Below, piece by piece: positions 8,932-17,187 of a DNA stretch of 64,000 nucleotides (position 1 is its first letter; the number at the start of each line of letters is the position of its first letter). Made by a program: the position numbers and the translations under genes. The notes under the pieces were generated by a model, which did no database searches, was not told where the DNA came from, and was given only the letters and a program-made list of their open reading frames with translations. The DNA is from an uncultured Eggerthella sp. (lineage in GTDB: Bacteria; Actinomycetota; Coriobacteriia; Coriobacteriales; Eggerthellaceae). The stretch spans positions 220,468-284,467 of the forward strand of contig URBX01000002.1 in assembly GCA_900546175.1 (NCBI GenBank), written 5' to 3'.

Positions 8932-10170
8932 ATGAACATTGAACAAATAAAAGTTGCGCACCTCGCGCATTCAACTCAGCATACATCTTCTGCTTTCGGG
9001 CAGCTTAGAGCACCTTCCTCCTTCGAGCACTTTAGTCTTGCTCACGCAAAAAAGGTTAACAATTTCCATAAAAGCTTCCCCAACTATTCCATCACTCCCC
9101 TTGCAAGCCTTAATTCTCTTGCCCAGAGACTAGGTCTTGCTCGTATTTGGGTGAAAGACGAAAGCTTTCGTTTTGGTCTCAATGCTTTTAAGGTGCTCGG
9201 AGGCAGTTACGCCATTGGATGTTACCTTGCACAGCGTTTAGGAAAAGATATCGCACAACTTCCATTCGAAAAACTTGTTGACCCAAAAACAAAAGAAGAT
9301 CTTGGCGAAATAACCTTCATTGCTGCAACCGACGGCAATCATGGCAGAGGTGTTGCTTGGACCGCACAGCAACTCAATCAGCGCTCCATCATTTATCTGC
9401 CAAAAGGGAGCGCTCAAGAACGCCTCCAAAATATCCAAGCTCTTGGGTCAGAAGCTCAAATCACCAATCTAAACTATGACGATACGGTACGCCTTGTAAA
9501 CAAGCTGGCCGAAGAGCATGGATGGGTGGTAGTTCAGGACACTTCTTGGGAAAACTATGAAGACATTCCTGGCTGGATTATGGAAGGCTACACAACTATG
9601 GCCTTCGAAGCCTACAATCAGCTTCTTTCCAGTTTTCCTGGCGAAAAACCAACCCACCTCTTCCTTCAAGCAGGAGTAGGAGCAATGGCTGGTGCCCTTA
9701 CTGGATTCTTCGCACAGCTCTACGGAAAAGACCGCCCAACTATTGTCATAGTTGAACCAAATAATGCAGATTGTCTCTATCAAACCGCCTCTGCACACGA
9801 CAACCAACTCCACTTTGTTACCGGAGATCTTGACTCCATAATGGCAGGTCTTTGTTGCGGAGAACCCTGCGCTCTTGGCTGGAAGATTTTGGAACAGTAT
9901 GCCGATTTCTTTATTTCGGTTCCTGATTCTATTGCCGAAAAGGGAATGCAACTTTTAGGAAAGCCTCTTAGCGGAGACCCGCGAGTAATCTCAGGAGAAA
10001 GCGGCGCAGTAACTACCGGGCTTGTTGTCGAAATGCTCGAAAACCCTGATTTGCGTGAGCTTAGAGACATACTTAATTTGAACGAAAATTCACGTGTTCT
10101 TTGTTTTTCTACCGAAGGAGACACGGACAAGGAAAGCTATCGCAAGATTCTTGCTAAGGCGCACAGTTAA
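8932..10170 (+). CDS. dpaL: Diaminopropionate ammonia-lyase
   Basis: A 412-residue fold-type II PLP enzyme. DpaL converts 2,3-diaminopropionate to pyruvate and two ammonia. The N-terminal signature WVKDESFRFGLNAFKVLGG contains the PLP lysine (K87); ATDGNHGRGVAW binds the cofactor phosphate side, and SGESGAVTTGL and the long middle region (QDTSWENYEDIPGWIMEGY) are characteristic of DpaL (YgeX) rather than threonine deaminase. Monocistronic as far as seen. The Shine-Dalgarno is weak (AAAGGCAG). In anaerobes DpaL often goes with other amino acid degrading enzymes, in keeping with GdhA and the CoA-transferase nearby. Confidence 0.93.
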   Translation: MNIEQIKVAHLAHSTQHTSSAFGQLRAPSSFEHFSLAHAKKVNNFHKSFPNYSITPLASLNSLAQRLGLARIWVKDESFRFGLNAFKVLGGSYAIGCYLAQRLGKDIAQLPFEKLVDPKTKEDLGEITFIAATDGNHGRGVAWTAQQLNQRSIIYLPKGSAQERLQNIQALGSEAQITNLNYDDTVRLVNKLAEEHGWVVVQDTSWENYEDIPGWIMEGYTTMAFEAYNQLLSSFPGEKPTHLFLQAGVGAMAGALTGFFAQLYGKDRPTIVIVEPNNADCLYQTASAHDNQLHFVTGDLDSIMAGLCCGEPCALGWKILEQYADFFISVPDSIAEKGMQLLGKPLSGDPRVISGESGAVTTGLVVEMLENPDLRELRDILNLNENSRVLCFSTEGDTDKESYRKILAKAHS

Positions 10171-10195
10171 ACTCCCGCAAAAAAAGAGATTGGGT

Positions 10196-10286
10196 CAGCT
10201 CGAACAGATACTTCTTGGGCTTGAACCGATGCTTCCCGAGCTTGAACGGAGGGTTACTTCACAAGCTCGAATAGAGGTTACTTCGG
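10196..10286. repeat. Degenerate 21-25-bp tandem repeat, four copies
   Basis: Four units begin at 10196, 10217, 10238 and 10263. They share (G/A)GCT(C/T)GAA followed by GATACTTC- or GGTTACTTC-like ends. The array starts 26 bp after the dpaL stop codon and fills the gap before the convergent ferredoxin gene. Confidence 0.7.
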
Positions 10287-10308
10287 CATGAGCAAAAATC
10301 AGGATTTA

Positions 10309-10533
10309 TTAGATAAGAATTCCTTGTTCGCGTTTACTTGCATTGCTTTGGTGAAGTGCACCAAAGGGGCAAACTTTGATGCACTTAAAACAACCATTGC
10401 ATAAATCTTGATTGAGAGTAATCCTCTTTGTTTCCGCGTTTCGAGAAATCACCTTTTGGGGGCACACTTCTAAACAACGTGCTCGCGGACAATGTCTGCA
10501 GGAATGGCTGCTAAACTCTAGAGGACAACTCAT
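10309..10533 (-). CDS. Small 2[4Fe-4S] ferredoxin-like protein, downstream of feoB
   Basis: A 74-residue protein with two cysteine clusters: CRHCxxxxCLEVCP (residues about 12-25) and CNGCFKCIKVCP (about 45-56). The second is a canonical CxxCxxCxxxCP cluster; the first has a one-residue longer spacing (CxxCxxxxCxxxCP), as in electron-transfer subunits of oxidoreductases. The ATG lies 8 bp after the feoB stop, so it is probably the last gene of the feo operon. It could deliver electrons for ferric reduction or simply be an Fe-S protein tuned to iron supply; this is inference. Confidence 0.85.
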   Translation of the reverse strand: MSCPLEFSSHSCRHCPRARCLEVCPQKVISRNAETKRITLNQDLCNGCFKCIKVCPFGALHQSNASKREQGILI

Positions 10534-10540
10534 ACAACTC

Positions 10541-13066
10541 TCATTCTTCTTTGGATAATTTCTTTGATGGGTCTGGGCGAAGAATCATAAACAACATGAA
10601 AGCTAGAACCACCAGTGCTGCAATAGTGCCAATTCCAAAGGACAACTCCCCTGTCATTAAACCACCAAACTGGAACACCATCAAAGCAATTGCATAAGCA
10701 TAGCCGCATTGGTATGCAACTGCAGCGGCAAACCATTTACCGGAGTTCATTTCTCTACGAATTGCACCCATAGCCGCAAAACAAGGAGCACAAAGAAGAT
10801 TGAAGAACATATAGGACAGCGCTTCAGGAACGGTAAGCATAGCAGCTAAGTTTACCCATAGGCCATCGCCGCCACCAATCAGAACTCCTAAGGTGCCAAC
10901 CAAGTTTTCTTTCGCAATCAAACCTGTGATTGCCGAAGATGCAAATTGCCATTCTCCCCAGCCTAATGGCACAAACAAAATACCAATAGCACCACCAAGA
11001 CCAGCTAACAGAGAATTATTCATGTCTTCAACCATACACCATGCACCGTCTTCGATGCCAAAGTTAGAAAGAAGCCAAATCAGCACTGCTGCCGCCAAAA
11101 TAATGGTACCAGCCTTCTTAATGAAGCTCCAAGCGCGCTCCCACATGCTTCGAAGAACGTCAGAAACACGAGGCAGACGATAATCAGGAAGCTCCAAAAC
11201 AAACGGTGCTGACTCACTCAAAAATGGCTTAGTCTTTTTCAAGATAATGCCTGTGATGATAATTGAGAACACACCTACAAAGTAAGACAAGGTTGCGATC
11301 CAGGAATTTCCTCCGAAAATCGCGCCAGCAAACAAAGCAATAATTGGTAGCTTTGCCGAGCATGGCATAAACGTAGTAGACATGATAGTAATGCGTCGAG
11401 CAGAATCATTTTCAATGGTTCTTGTTGCCATAATTGCCGGAACACCACAGCCAGTGCCAATAAGCATTGGAATAAATGTTCTGCCAGAAAGACCAAAATG
11501 ACGGAAAATTCGGTCAAGAATGAAGGCAACACGAGCCATGTAGCCGCAACCCTCAAGAATTGCCAACAATAAGAAGAGAACCATAATTTGTGGGAGGAAG
11601 CCTAATACTGCTCCAACACCAGCAACTATACCGTCAAGGACTAAAGACTTAACCCAGCCGTCAACATTGAGGGCATCCAAACCATTTTCGATAAGAACAG
11701 GCAGGCCAACAATATAGAAACCATAGTTGCCTGGATCTGGTTCTTCTACCTCAAGGGATTCCTCAAAAACATCAGCATCAATAACGCGCGCGTCTTCAGA
11801 GAGAATCTCACCGGTTTCCTCATCCTCAGGAACTACTTCAGCCTCAATGCCTGCTTCTCGAGCATTATCAACGAACAGAGCAATCAACGATTCGTCATCT
11901 ACTACCCTATCAGCTTCTGCCTCTAATGCCGTTTCTGTTTCAGGTTCTGCACTTTCACCTTCGTCAGGCTCCAAAAGTAAAGCAGCTACTTCATCGGCAC
12001 CTTCGACGCCCTGCTCCTGAGCAGCTTCAATGAAAGAGGCAATGTTGTCTTGCGCATCAGTATACTCGCCAAGCACCTCATCGTACTCTTCCTGGCTTGT
12101 TCCCGTAATATCAACAAACCAGCCATCACCAAAAACGCCATCATTTACACAGTCGGTTGCTGCTGTTCCGACAGTTCCAATGGCTATGTAATACACCAGC
12201 GCAATAACCGCAATAAAAATTGGAAAGCCCAAAAGACGGCTAGTTACAAAACGGTCTATCTTGTCAGAAATATTGTTTTTACGTACAGAAAAATCCTTCT
12301 GTACATTAGGCATGAAAGAAGTAATGTGATTGTAGCGTTCGTTTACGATAATCTCATCAGTCTTGCTCTCAAAAGCGTCTTCTGCTTGATCAATTACCGC
12401 TTTTACTGCAGTTTTATCAAAATCACCCAAGCCATCAAATACCGCATCGTCACCCTCAAAAGCTTTGATGGCGAAATAGCGTTTCTGATTTGCTGGAACG
12501 TCTTCAGGAAGAAGATTGCCCACCTTTTCGAGGTATTCTTCTAATTTTGGCGAATACCTACATGGCTGAGGACTATTATTCTCCTCTTCATTCACTCGAC
12601 GACAGGCGTCCAAAAGCTCAAGAAGGCCTATTTTGCGAAGCGCTGAAACCTCAACGACTGGAACATTGAGTTCTTCAGAAAGGCGGTGAGAACTGAGAGC
12701 TATTCCTCGTTTCTCAACCAAATCCACCATATTGAGCGCAACAACAACAGGAACACCAAATTCTAGCAACTGTTCAGTAAGGTAGAGATTTCTCTCGAGA
12801 TTTGTAGCATCAACGATATTAATAATTACATCAACCTCTTCACGAGAAAGGTAATTTCGAGATACTACTTCTTCTTTTGAATAAGGCGACAGCGAATAGA
12901 TACCTGGCAGGTCTACAATGCTGATTCTTTTGTCTGCCGAAACCCTACCTTCGACCTTTTCAACGGTTACTCCAGGAAAATTTCCTACATGTTGGTGTGT
13001 ACCCGTAAGCTGATTGAAAAGGGTGGTTTTGCCCGAGTTTGGATTACCAACTAAAGCGATTTTCAT
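10541..13066 (-). CDS. feoB: Ferrous iron transporter FeoB with an acidic insertion
   Basis: An 841-residue membrane GTPase that imports Fe(II). The G domain shows G1 GNPNSGKT (residues 7-14), G3 DLPG (52-55) and G4 NMVD (112-115). The membrane part contains the conserved ILEGCGYMARVAF (about 503-515) and GTGCGVPAIM (about 537-546). Between the first membrane helix (about 280-305) and the next, residues about 320-447 form a Glu/Asp-rich insertion absent from standard FeoB, which is usually 700-770 residues. I chose the ATG at 13066 (AGGGGTG seven bases upstream); an in-frame TTG at 13084 is an alternative. It follows feoA by 10 bp. Confidence 0.95.
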   Translation of the reverse strand: MKIALVGNPNSGKTTLFNQLTGTHQHVGNFPGVTVEKVEGRVSADKRISIVDLPGIYSLSPYSKEEVVSRNYLSREEVDVIINIVDATNLERNLYLTEQLLEFGVPVVVALNMVDLVEKRGIALSSHRLSEELNVPVVEVSALRKIGLLELLDACRRVNEEENNSPQPCRYSPKLEEYLEKVGNLLPEDVPANQKRYFAIKAFEGDDAVFDGLGDFDKTAVKAVIDQAEDAFESKTDEIIVNERYNHITSFMPNVQKDFSVRKNNISDKIDRFVTSRLLGFPIFIAVIALVYYIAIGTVGTAATDCVNDGVFGDGWFVDITGTSQEEYDEVLGEYTDAQDNIASFIEAAQEQGVEGADEVAALLLEPDEGESAEPETETALEAEADRVVDDESLIALFVDNAREAGIEAEVVPEDEETGEILSEDARVIDADVFEESLEVEEPDPGNYGFYIVGLPVLIENGLDALNVDGWVKSLVLDGIVAGVGAVLGFLPQIMVLFLLLAILEGCGYMARVAFILDRIFRHFGLSGRTFIPMLIGTGCGVPAIMATRTIENDSARRITIMSTTFMPCSAKLPIIALFAGAIFGGNSWIATLSYFVGVFSIIITGIILKKTKPFLSESAPFVLELPDYRLPRVSDVLRSMWERAWSFIKKAGTIILAAAVLIWLLSNFGIEDGAWCMVEDMNNSLLAGLGGAIGILFVPLGWGEWQFASSAITGLIAKENLVGTLGVLIGGGDGLWVNLAAMLTVPEALSYMFFNLLCAPCFAAMGAIRREMNSGKWFAAAVAYQCGYAYAIALMVFQFGGLMTGELSFGIGTIAALVVLAFMLFMILRPDPSKKLSKEE

Positions 13067-13076
13067 AACAGCACCC

Positions 13077-13298
13077 CTACTCAACTTCGATTTTTTGAGC
13101 GTCCTCTTTTCTCAAAGTCAGCTCATATCCTCGAACGGTCATTTGAATCGGGTCGCCTAATGGAGCAACTTTTTCAATCTTTATTACTGCCCCTTTCGTA
13201 ATACCCATGTCCATGATGCGCCTACGCACCGCACCATTTTCTTGCAACCGCACAACAGTTACTGTTGATCCAGCCGCTACATCAGCAAGCGTTGTCAT
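13077..13298 (-). CDS. feoA: FeoA, SH3-like accessory protein of ferrous iron transport
   Basis: A 73-residue cytoplasmic FeoA-domain protein. The pattern GSTVTVVRL...RRRIMDMGITKGAVIKI...GDPIQMTVRGYELTLRKEDA is that of the small SH3-like partner needed for FeoB function. It is the first gene of feoA-feoB-ferredoxin. AGGTGA precedes the ATG. The AT-rich region upstream, shared with the divergent Cys-rich gene, is a likely site of iron-dependent control. Confidence 0.95.
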   Translation of the reverse strand: MTTLADVAAGSTVTVVRLQENGAVRRRIMDMGITKGAVIKIEKVAPLGDPIQMTVRGYELTLRKEDAQKIEVE

Positions 13299-13341
13299 TT
13301 TTCACCTAGTTTCACTCTCAGAGTTTTCTTTTTCGGTGATA

Positions 13342-13402
13342 AGTTACCATTAGTTTACAAAAAAGTTAACCTTAATTAATAAAAAAGTTTACTATTGGTT
13401 AC
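13342..13402. promoter_or_regulatory. Possible iron-responsive operator region between feoA and the Cys-rich gene
   Basis: An AT-rich divergent control region with related motifs GTTACCATTAGTTTAC, AAAAAAGTTAACC and AAAAAAGTTTACTATTGGTTAC. The GTTAAC/GTTTAC cores recur with AAAAAA in front. The layout suggests binding sites for a metal regulator (DtxR/IdeR- or Fur-type), but neither consensus is matched exactly. Confidence 0.35.
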
Positions 13403-13426
13403 TTTTCCTTAAAAAACGTGTATGCT
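13399..13426 (+). promoter_or_regulatory. Candidate promoter of the Cys-rich gene
   Basis: TTACTT (13399-13404) and TATGCT (13421-13426) are separated by 16 bp. The start point would lie about 40 bp before the leader terminator at 13470-13510. Confidence 0.35.
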
Positions 13427-13469
13427 TGGTAGACAGAAATCAGAAAGTGAGTGATTTCAGAGAATCATT

Positions 13470-13510
13470 GGGGTGCTTTTTCTTTCCTCCAGCACCCCCC
13501 CCTTTTTTTT
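13470..13510 (+). terminator. Leader terminator (possible attenuator) before the Cys-rich gene
   Basis: GGGGTGCT (13470-13477) pairs with AGCACCCC (13491-13498), followed by four more C and eight T. It ends 17 bp before the ATG at 13528, inside the presumed 5' leader. A second hairpin (GAAATCA 13436-13442 with TGATTTC 13452-13458) precedes it. The order hairpin-terminator-gene is typical of attenuation, but no known ligand class is recognisable. Confidence 0.55.
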
Positions 13511-13527
13511 AGTTGAAAGAGGCTTTC

Positions 13528-13899
13528 ATGAGTGCAGGCTCAATCTTTATTTTGTTGCTAATCTTTGGATGGATTGCTTTCCTTATTTATTCTCGCGTTA
13601 AAAAGAGAAGAATCGCTAAAGCAGCCGCTGAAAGAGGAGTCTTTGTTTGCGCAGGCGGTTGCAGCGGCTGTAGTAAAGCATCCCTCTCTACTGGTTGTTG
13701 TGGTGCATCATTCCCTCCTCCAAATACGCAGAATTCTTCCACTTTTTCATCGCAAGAGTGCAGTGCACTAAAACTCCTTGAGCAATTAGAGACGCTTGAT
13801 TTAAACAAAGAGACGCAAGGGAAAGAGGATATTTCTTCAATTGCAAACACTGCCCAAGAAAAACAATCGAGCGAAGAGTGCCCTTGCTGCAAACAATAA
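13528..13899 (+). CDS. FeoB-associated Cys-rich membrane protein
   Basis: A 123-residue protein with one N-terminal membrane helix (residues about 5-22), a basic stop-transfer segment (RVKKRR), then a Cys/Gly-rich patch (CAGGCSGCSK, then TGCCG) and a Ser/Glu-rich tail ending ECPCCKQ. The helix plus CSGC arrangement matches the FeoB-associated Cys-rich family, usually encoded next to feoB; here it is divergent from the feo operon and longer than the usual 50-60 residues. AAAGAGG precedes the ATG at 13528. The cysteines probably bind metal, perhaps iron on the cytoplasmic side of FeoB. Confidence 0.75.
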   Translation: MSAGSIFILLLIFGWIAFLIYSRVKKRRIAKAAAERGVFVCAGGCSGCSKASLSTGCCGASFPPPNTQNSSTFSSQECSALKLLEQLETLDLNKETQGKEDISSIANTAQEKQSSEECPCCKQ

Positions 13900-13952
13900 T
13901 CGCATTTACGAGTAAACTAAGAGAAACGGGCATTTCGATCCAAGGGGGACGT

Positions 13953-14456
13953 ATGGACACCAATTCCTTTTCAGTTGAATCTCTTACAGGAACCGATTTG
14001 TTTAAAGAAATTGTCCAGATTGGCATTGTTGTAGAAGACATGGACAAGGCTCTTGCAGGAATGAAAAATGTTTTTGGCTTGGAGCCTGATGTTCTGAGCG
14101 ATAACAACTATAAAAGCACTTGGTATAAGGGAGAAATTATTGATGCTCCCGTAAAAGCAGCATTTTTCAATTTCTTTAACGTGCAGCTAGAATTCCTTGC
14201 TCCTATTGGAGAGACTGACACCATATGGCATGACTATCTTGATGAAGGATTTAGAAAAGCAGGTCACGCTCTTCATCATCTTCGTTTTGACGTAGATAAC
14301 AACGATGAAGCAACCGCTTTTCTTGCCTCAAAAGGTATTGAGAAGTATATGGAAGGCACCTCGTTGGTAGACCCAAGCGCAACCTTTACTTACTACGACT
14401 CGGTTGATCAATTAGGATTCATTCTGGAGTGCGTAACCAAGCCAAAAACTCAATAA
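13953..14456 (+). CDS. VOC-family (glyoxalase/epimerase fold) protein
   Basis: A 167-residue vicinal-oxygen-chelate protein. Two beta-alpha-beta-beta-beta modules are readable: one beginning IVQIGIVVEDMDKAL near residue 19, one beginning HALHHLRFDVDN near 107, and it ends with YYDSVDQLGFILECV. Possible metal ligands are the histidines of the second module and the C-terminal Glu. The pattern resembles methylmalonyl-CoA epimerase and glyoxalase relatives, but the substrate cannot be told. AAGGGGG precedes the ATG at 13953. It is 53 bp after the Cys-rich gene and may share its transcript. Confidence 0.8.
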   Translation: MDTNSFSVESLTGTDLFKEIVQIGIVVEDMDKALAGMKNVFGLEPDVLSDNNYKSTWYKGEIIDAPVKAAFFNFFNVQLEFLAPIGETDTIWHDYLDEGFRKAGHALHHLRFDVDNNDEATAFLASKGIEKYMEGTSLVDPSATFTYYDSVDQLGFILECVTKPKTQ

Positions 14457-14609
14457 TTACGCGAGTGAGTAATATGTTGCCTTCACCTATAAACAACACC
14501 ACGCAAGGGCATCACTGGGCAAAAACCAATGAATACTAGTCCTAATTATTTGTTTATTACCCATTAAAAGCTTGCGCCTATATGTTCAATACTAAATATA
14601 GGTATAAAC

Positions 14610-14739
14610 AATTTTAAGGGATACAAAACCTTGAATCTGAGCATTAAATCAGCTTTCAAAATCACTAAAATAAGGATTAACAAAAGTTGATTCTGCTCAA
14701 GGACACGGTACACCTCCTAGTGCCGTGTCCTGTTTTTTT
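14610..14739 (+). ncRNA. Candidate small RNA with an exposed anti-Shine-Dalgarno loop
   Basis: The gap 14457-15020 has no gene. A strong terminator hairpin (14700-14711 with 14720-14731, then seven T from 14733) lies 245 bp after the VOC stop, too far to be an ordinary 3' end. Its apical loop contains CACCTCCT, the same as the 16S rRNA 3' tail, so it could base-pair with Shine-Dalgarno sites. A TATAAA box at 14603-14608 could start an RNA of about 125 nt. The 5' end is a guess. Confidence 0.35.
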
Positions 14740-14894
14740 GCTACACCAGCAGGCTTAGAACAATAGAAAAAAACGCGTCTGGTTTTGGACGCCAGAGGGA
14801 CATCAAGTAAAAGCCCCTTTATTTCTTTATTGAAAAGAAATAATTACAAAGCATTTGCTGGTAAGATATGCCCCATACGAAAACTTAAATAAAA

Positions 14895-14934
14895 GACAGT
14901 TCGAAAACCTCCTGTCGGTAAACAAAACTAGGTA
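14895..14934 (+). promoter_or_regulatory. preQ1-I riboswitch upstream of queD
   Basis: P1 is GACAG (14895-14899) with CTGTC (14912-14916). The loop is TTCGAAAACCTC and the tail is GGTAAACAAAACTAGGT. UUCG...AACC in the loop, then an A-rich tail ending ACUAGG, is the preQ1-I pattern; ACCU in the loop can pair with AGGU in the tail to form the H-type pseudoknot. It sits directly before the queDEC genes, the expected target. Confidence 0.7.
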
Positions 14935-15020
14935 GCAATGATTGTGCGTGTGTGCTCATACATTCTTTTGCAAGCGCTTTCATTTCTCGGTTTGTTCCTA
15001 CAGGACAAGAAAGGCAGTTC

Positions 15021-15446
15021 ATGTACGGGCTCAAAACCGAAAGTTGCTTTGACGCAGCACACTTTCTCACCAACTATAACGGTAAATGCGAAAATCTCCA
15101 CGGCCATCGTTGGCGCGTAGTGGCATATCTTGAAGTTGAAGCACTTCAAACTGATGGTGAAAAAAAGGACATGGTCATCGACTTTGGCGATTTCAAAACA
15201 GCTCTTCGCAATCTTACCGAAGAATTTGATCACAGCTTTCTTGTTGAAGAAGGCTCTTTAATGCCTGAAACCATTAAATGCCTGGAAGCCGAAGAGTTTA
15301 CTCTCTCCTTTCTTCCTTTTCGCACTACTGCCGAAAACATGGCGAAGTACTTTTTTGATCACCTGGTAGAGCAAGGTCTTCCTGCAAGCATGATTGAAGT
15401 CTACGAAACACCTAACAACTGCGCTGTTTATAAGCCAACTAAGTAG
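15021..15446 (+). CDS. queD: 6-carboxytetrahydropterin synthase QueD
   Basis: A 141-residue QueD/6-pyruvoyltetrahydropterin synthase family protein. It makes 6-carboxy-5,6,7,8-tetrahydropterin from 7,8-dihydroneopterin triphosphate, the first dedicated step of queuosine synthesis. The zinc and catalytic elements are visible: CFDAAHF (His ligand), GKCENLHGHRW (catalytic Cys and two His ligands), and EFDHSFL. I chose the ATG at 15021 because MYxLKTE is the normal QueD start and AAAGGCAG lies upstream. It heads the queD-queE-queC operon. Confidence 0.95.
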   Translation: MYGLKTESCFDAAHFLTNYNGKCENLHGHRWRVVAYLEVEALQTDGEKKDMVIDFGDFKTALRNLTEEFDHSFLVEEGSLMPETIKCLEAEEFTLSFLPFRTTAENMAKYFFDHLVEQGLPASMIEVYETPNNCAVYKPTK

Positions 15447-15472
15447 TCCAAAAGGCACCAAAGTAGGACTCC

Positions 15473-16240
15473 ATGGAAAAGATACCGCTCCCTGCCTCTG
15501 CGCGGATAACTGAAGCACAAACCATTCATGATATTGACCCAGACCTCGAGTTTCCGGTTGCTGAAATCTTTTGCAGCATAAATGGAGAAGGCCTCCATGC
15601 AGGCCTATTCTCGACATTCATCAGGTTTGTTGGATGCAATCTAAACTGTTCATTTTGTGACACCCGCTGGGCATGCAAGAAAACGTGTCCGTGCGCTATG
15701 CTTAACATGAACGATTTAGTTGAGTGCATCAATCATGAAAAAACAAGGTATGTCACGCTCACGGGAGGCGAACCACTTCTGCAACCTCATTTTCCCGAGC
15801 TTGTAGAATATCTTGTACGTCATACCTCCTGCTTTATCGAACTTGAAACAAACGGATCAATTAATCTTGCAGAAATAGCAGCTCTTCGCCAAGACCTTGA
15901 AAAAGAAGGATATAAGCAGCGCATTGGCTTTACGATGGACTGGAAGCTTCCTTCCTCAGGCATGATGCGCTTCATGAAACCTCATAATTTTTCGTTTCTT
16001 GATAGAAGAACTGACGTAATCAAGTTTGTTGCTGGCAGTGCGGAAGATTTGGCAAAAGCACAAGAAGTAATTCGGCAGTATCAACTTTTTTCAATCTGTG
16101 AAGTCTTTTTCAGTCCAGTATTTGGTTTGATTGAGCCTGCTGAAATTGTGTGTTTTCTCCACGACAACGATCTCAAACAGGCACGTGTTCAGCTTCAATT
16201 GCATAAAATTATTTGGCCCACACGAGAAAGAGGCGTGTAA
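15473..16240 (+). CDS. queE: 7-carboxy-7-deazaguanine synthase QueE (radical SAM)
   Basis: A 255-residue radical SAM enzyme that rearranges carboxytetrahydropterin to 7-carboxy-7-deazaguanine. The cluster motif CNLNCSFC (CxxxCxxC) is at about residues 60-67, preceded by the family motif IFCSINGEG and FIRFVGC. LTGGEPLLQ is the glycine-rich SAM-binding stretch and FIELETNG follows, as in QueE. The stop codon TAA is immediately followed by the queC ATG, so the two are translationally coupled. Confidence 0.95.
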   Translation: MEKIPLPASARITEAQTIHDIDPDLEFPVAEIFCSINGEGLHAGLFSTFIRFVGCNLNCSFCDTRWACKKTCPCAMLNMNDLVECINHEKTRYVTLTGGEPLLQPHFPELVEYLVRHTSCFIELETNGSINLAEIAALRQDLEKEGYKQRIGFTMDWKLPSSGMMRFMKPHNFSFLDRRTDVIKFVAGSAEDLAKAQEVIRQYQLFSICEVFFSPVFGLIEPAEIVCFLHDNDLKQARVQLQLHKIIWPTRERGV

Positions 16241-17011
16241 ATGGCTTGGGTATGTAACGGCACCACCTGCACCTTTGTTCCTGATGAAGAAATAGTCAAC
16301 TCTGAACAACTAACCGCGCATAATGAAAAGAAGGCACTCGTTCTCTGTAGTGGCGGCGTAGACTCCACTACCCTTCTTGCTATGGCGTGCAGAAAATACG
16401 GAAGCAAGAACGTAATTGCGCTCTCAATCAGCTATGGACAAAAGCATACGAAGGAAATCGAATCGGCAAAAGCAGTGGCGCAATATTACTGCGTTGAACA
16501 GCGCTTTCTTGATTTGTCACTCATTTTTGCCGACAGCAACTGCTCCCTTTTAGCTCATTCAAATCAGGAAATTCCTCAAGAAAGCTACGCTACGCAACTT
16601 AACCAAACAAACGGTTCGCCCGTAAGTACCTATGTGCCTTTCCGAAATGGCCTATTCTTATCGAGCGCTGCCTCACTTGCACTTAGCCTTGATTGCGAAG
16701 TGGTCTATTATGGCGCTCACCATGACGATTGGGCCGGAAATGCCTATCCTGACTGCTCTTTAGAGTTCGTAAACGCAATGGACAAAGCCATCCAGGAAGG
16801 TACGGGAGGATTACTTCGCATCGAAGCTCCTTTTGTGCAAATGTCAAAAGCCGACATTGTAGCAAAAGGCCTTGAACTTACTGTTCCGTACCATCTTACG
16901 TGGAGCTGTTATGAAGGTGGCGAAAAACCCTGCGGAACTTGCGGAACTTGCATCGATCGAAAAAATGCTTTCGAGGCAAACGGTGTTATCGATCCTCTCT
17001 TAGAAGACTAA
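16241..17011 (+). CDS. queC: 7-cyano-7-deazaguanine synthase QueC
   Basis: A 256-residue ATP-dependent synthase that converts 7-carboxy-7-deazaguanine to preQ0 with ammonia. It has the PP-loop SGGVDS (about residues 38-43), the YGQKHxKE segment and the C-terminal zinc site CYEGGEKPCGTCGTC. The first 30 residues (containing VCNGTTC) are an N-terminal extension relative to usual QueC. The ATG directly abuts the queE stop; an internal start cannot be excluded but none has a better ribosome-binding site in view. Confidence 0.95.
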   Translation: MAWVCNGTTCTFVPDEEIVNSEQLTAHNEKKALVLCSGGVDSTTLLAMACRKYGSKNVIALSISYGQKHTKEIESAKAVAQYYCVEQRFLDLSLIFADSNCSLLAHSNQEIPQESYATQLNQTNGSPVSTYVPFRNGLFLSSAASLALSLDCEVVYYGAHHDDWAGNAYPDCSLEFVNAMDKAIQEGTGGLLRIEAPFVQMSKADIVAKGLELTVPYHLTWSCYEGGEKPCGTCGTCIDRKNAFEANGVIDPLLED

Positions 17012-17187
17012 GGCTTTGCTCCGTCCTCTAATTCTGGCTACGTGAGCTTTGCTTAACACTAATAGTAAACCTCATCCAGCGCAAAAAGAGAGCCTTCTCC
17101 CACGCTAAAAGCAAGCCTCACAAAAGCCCCCGCACTTACAGCTAAACCAACAACTTTCAGTAGTAAGAACAAAGGTAAGGAAAAGAT

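Noticed and set aside
9469..9951. 160-codon minus-strand frame inside dpaL
   Set aside because: Antisense shadow of a conserved PLP enzyme; composition follows the other strand's codon structure.
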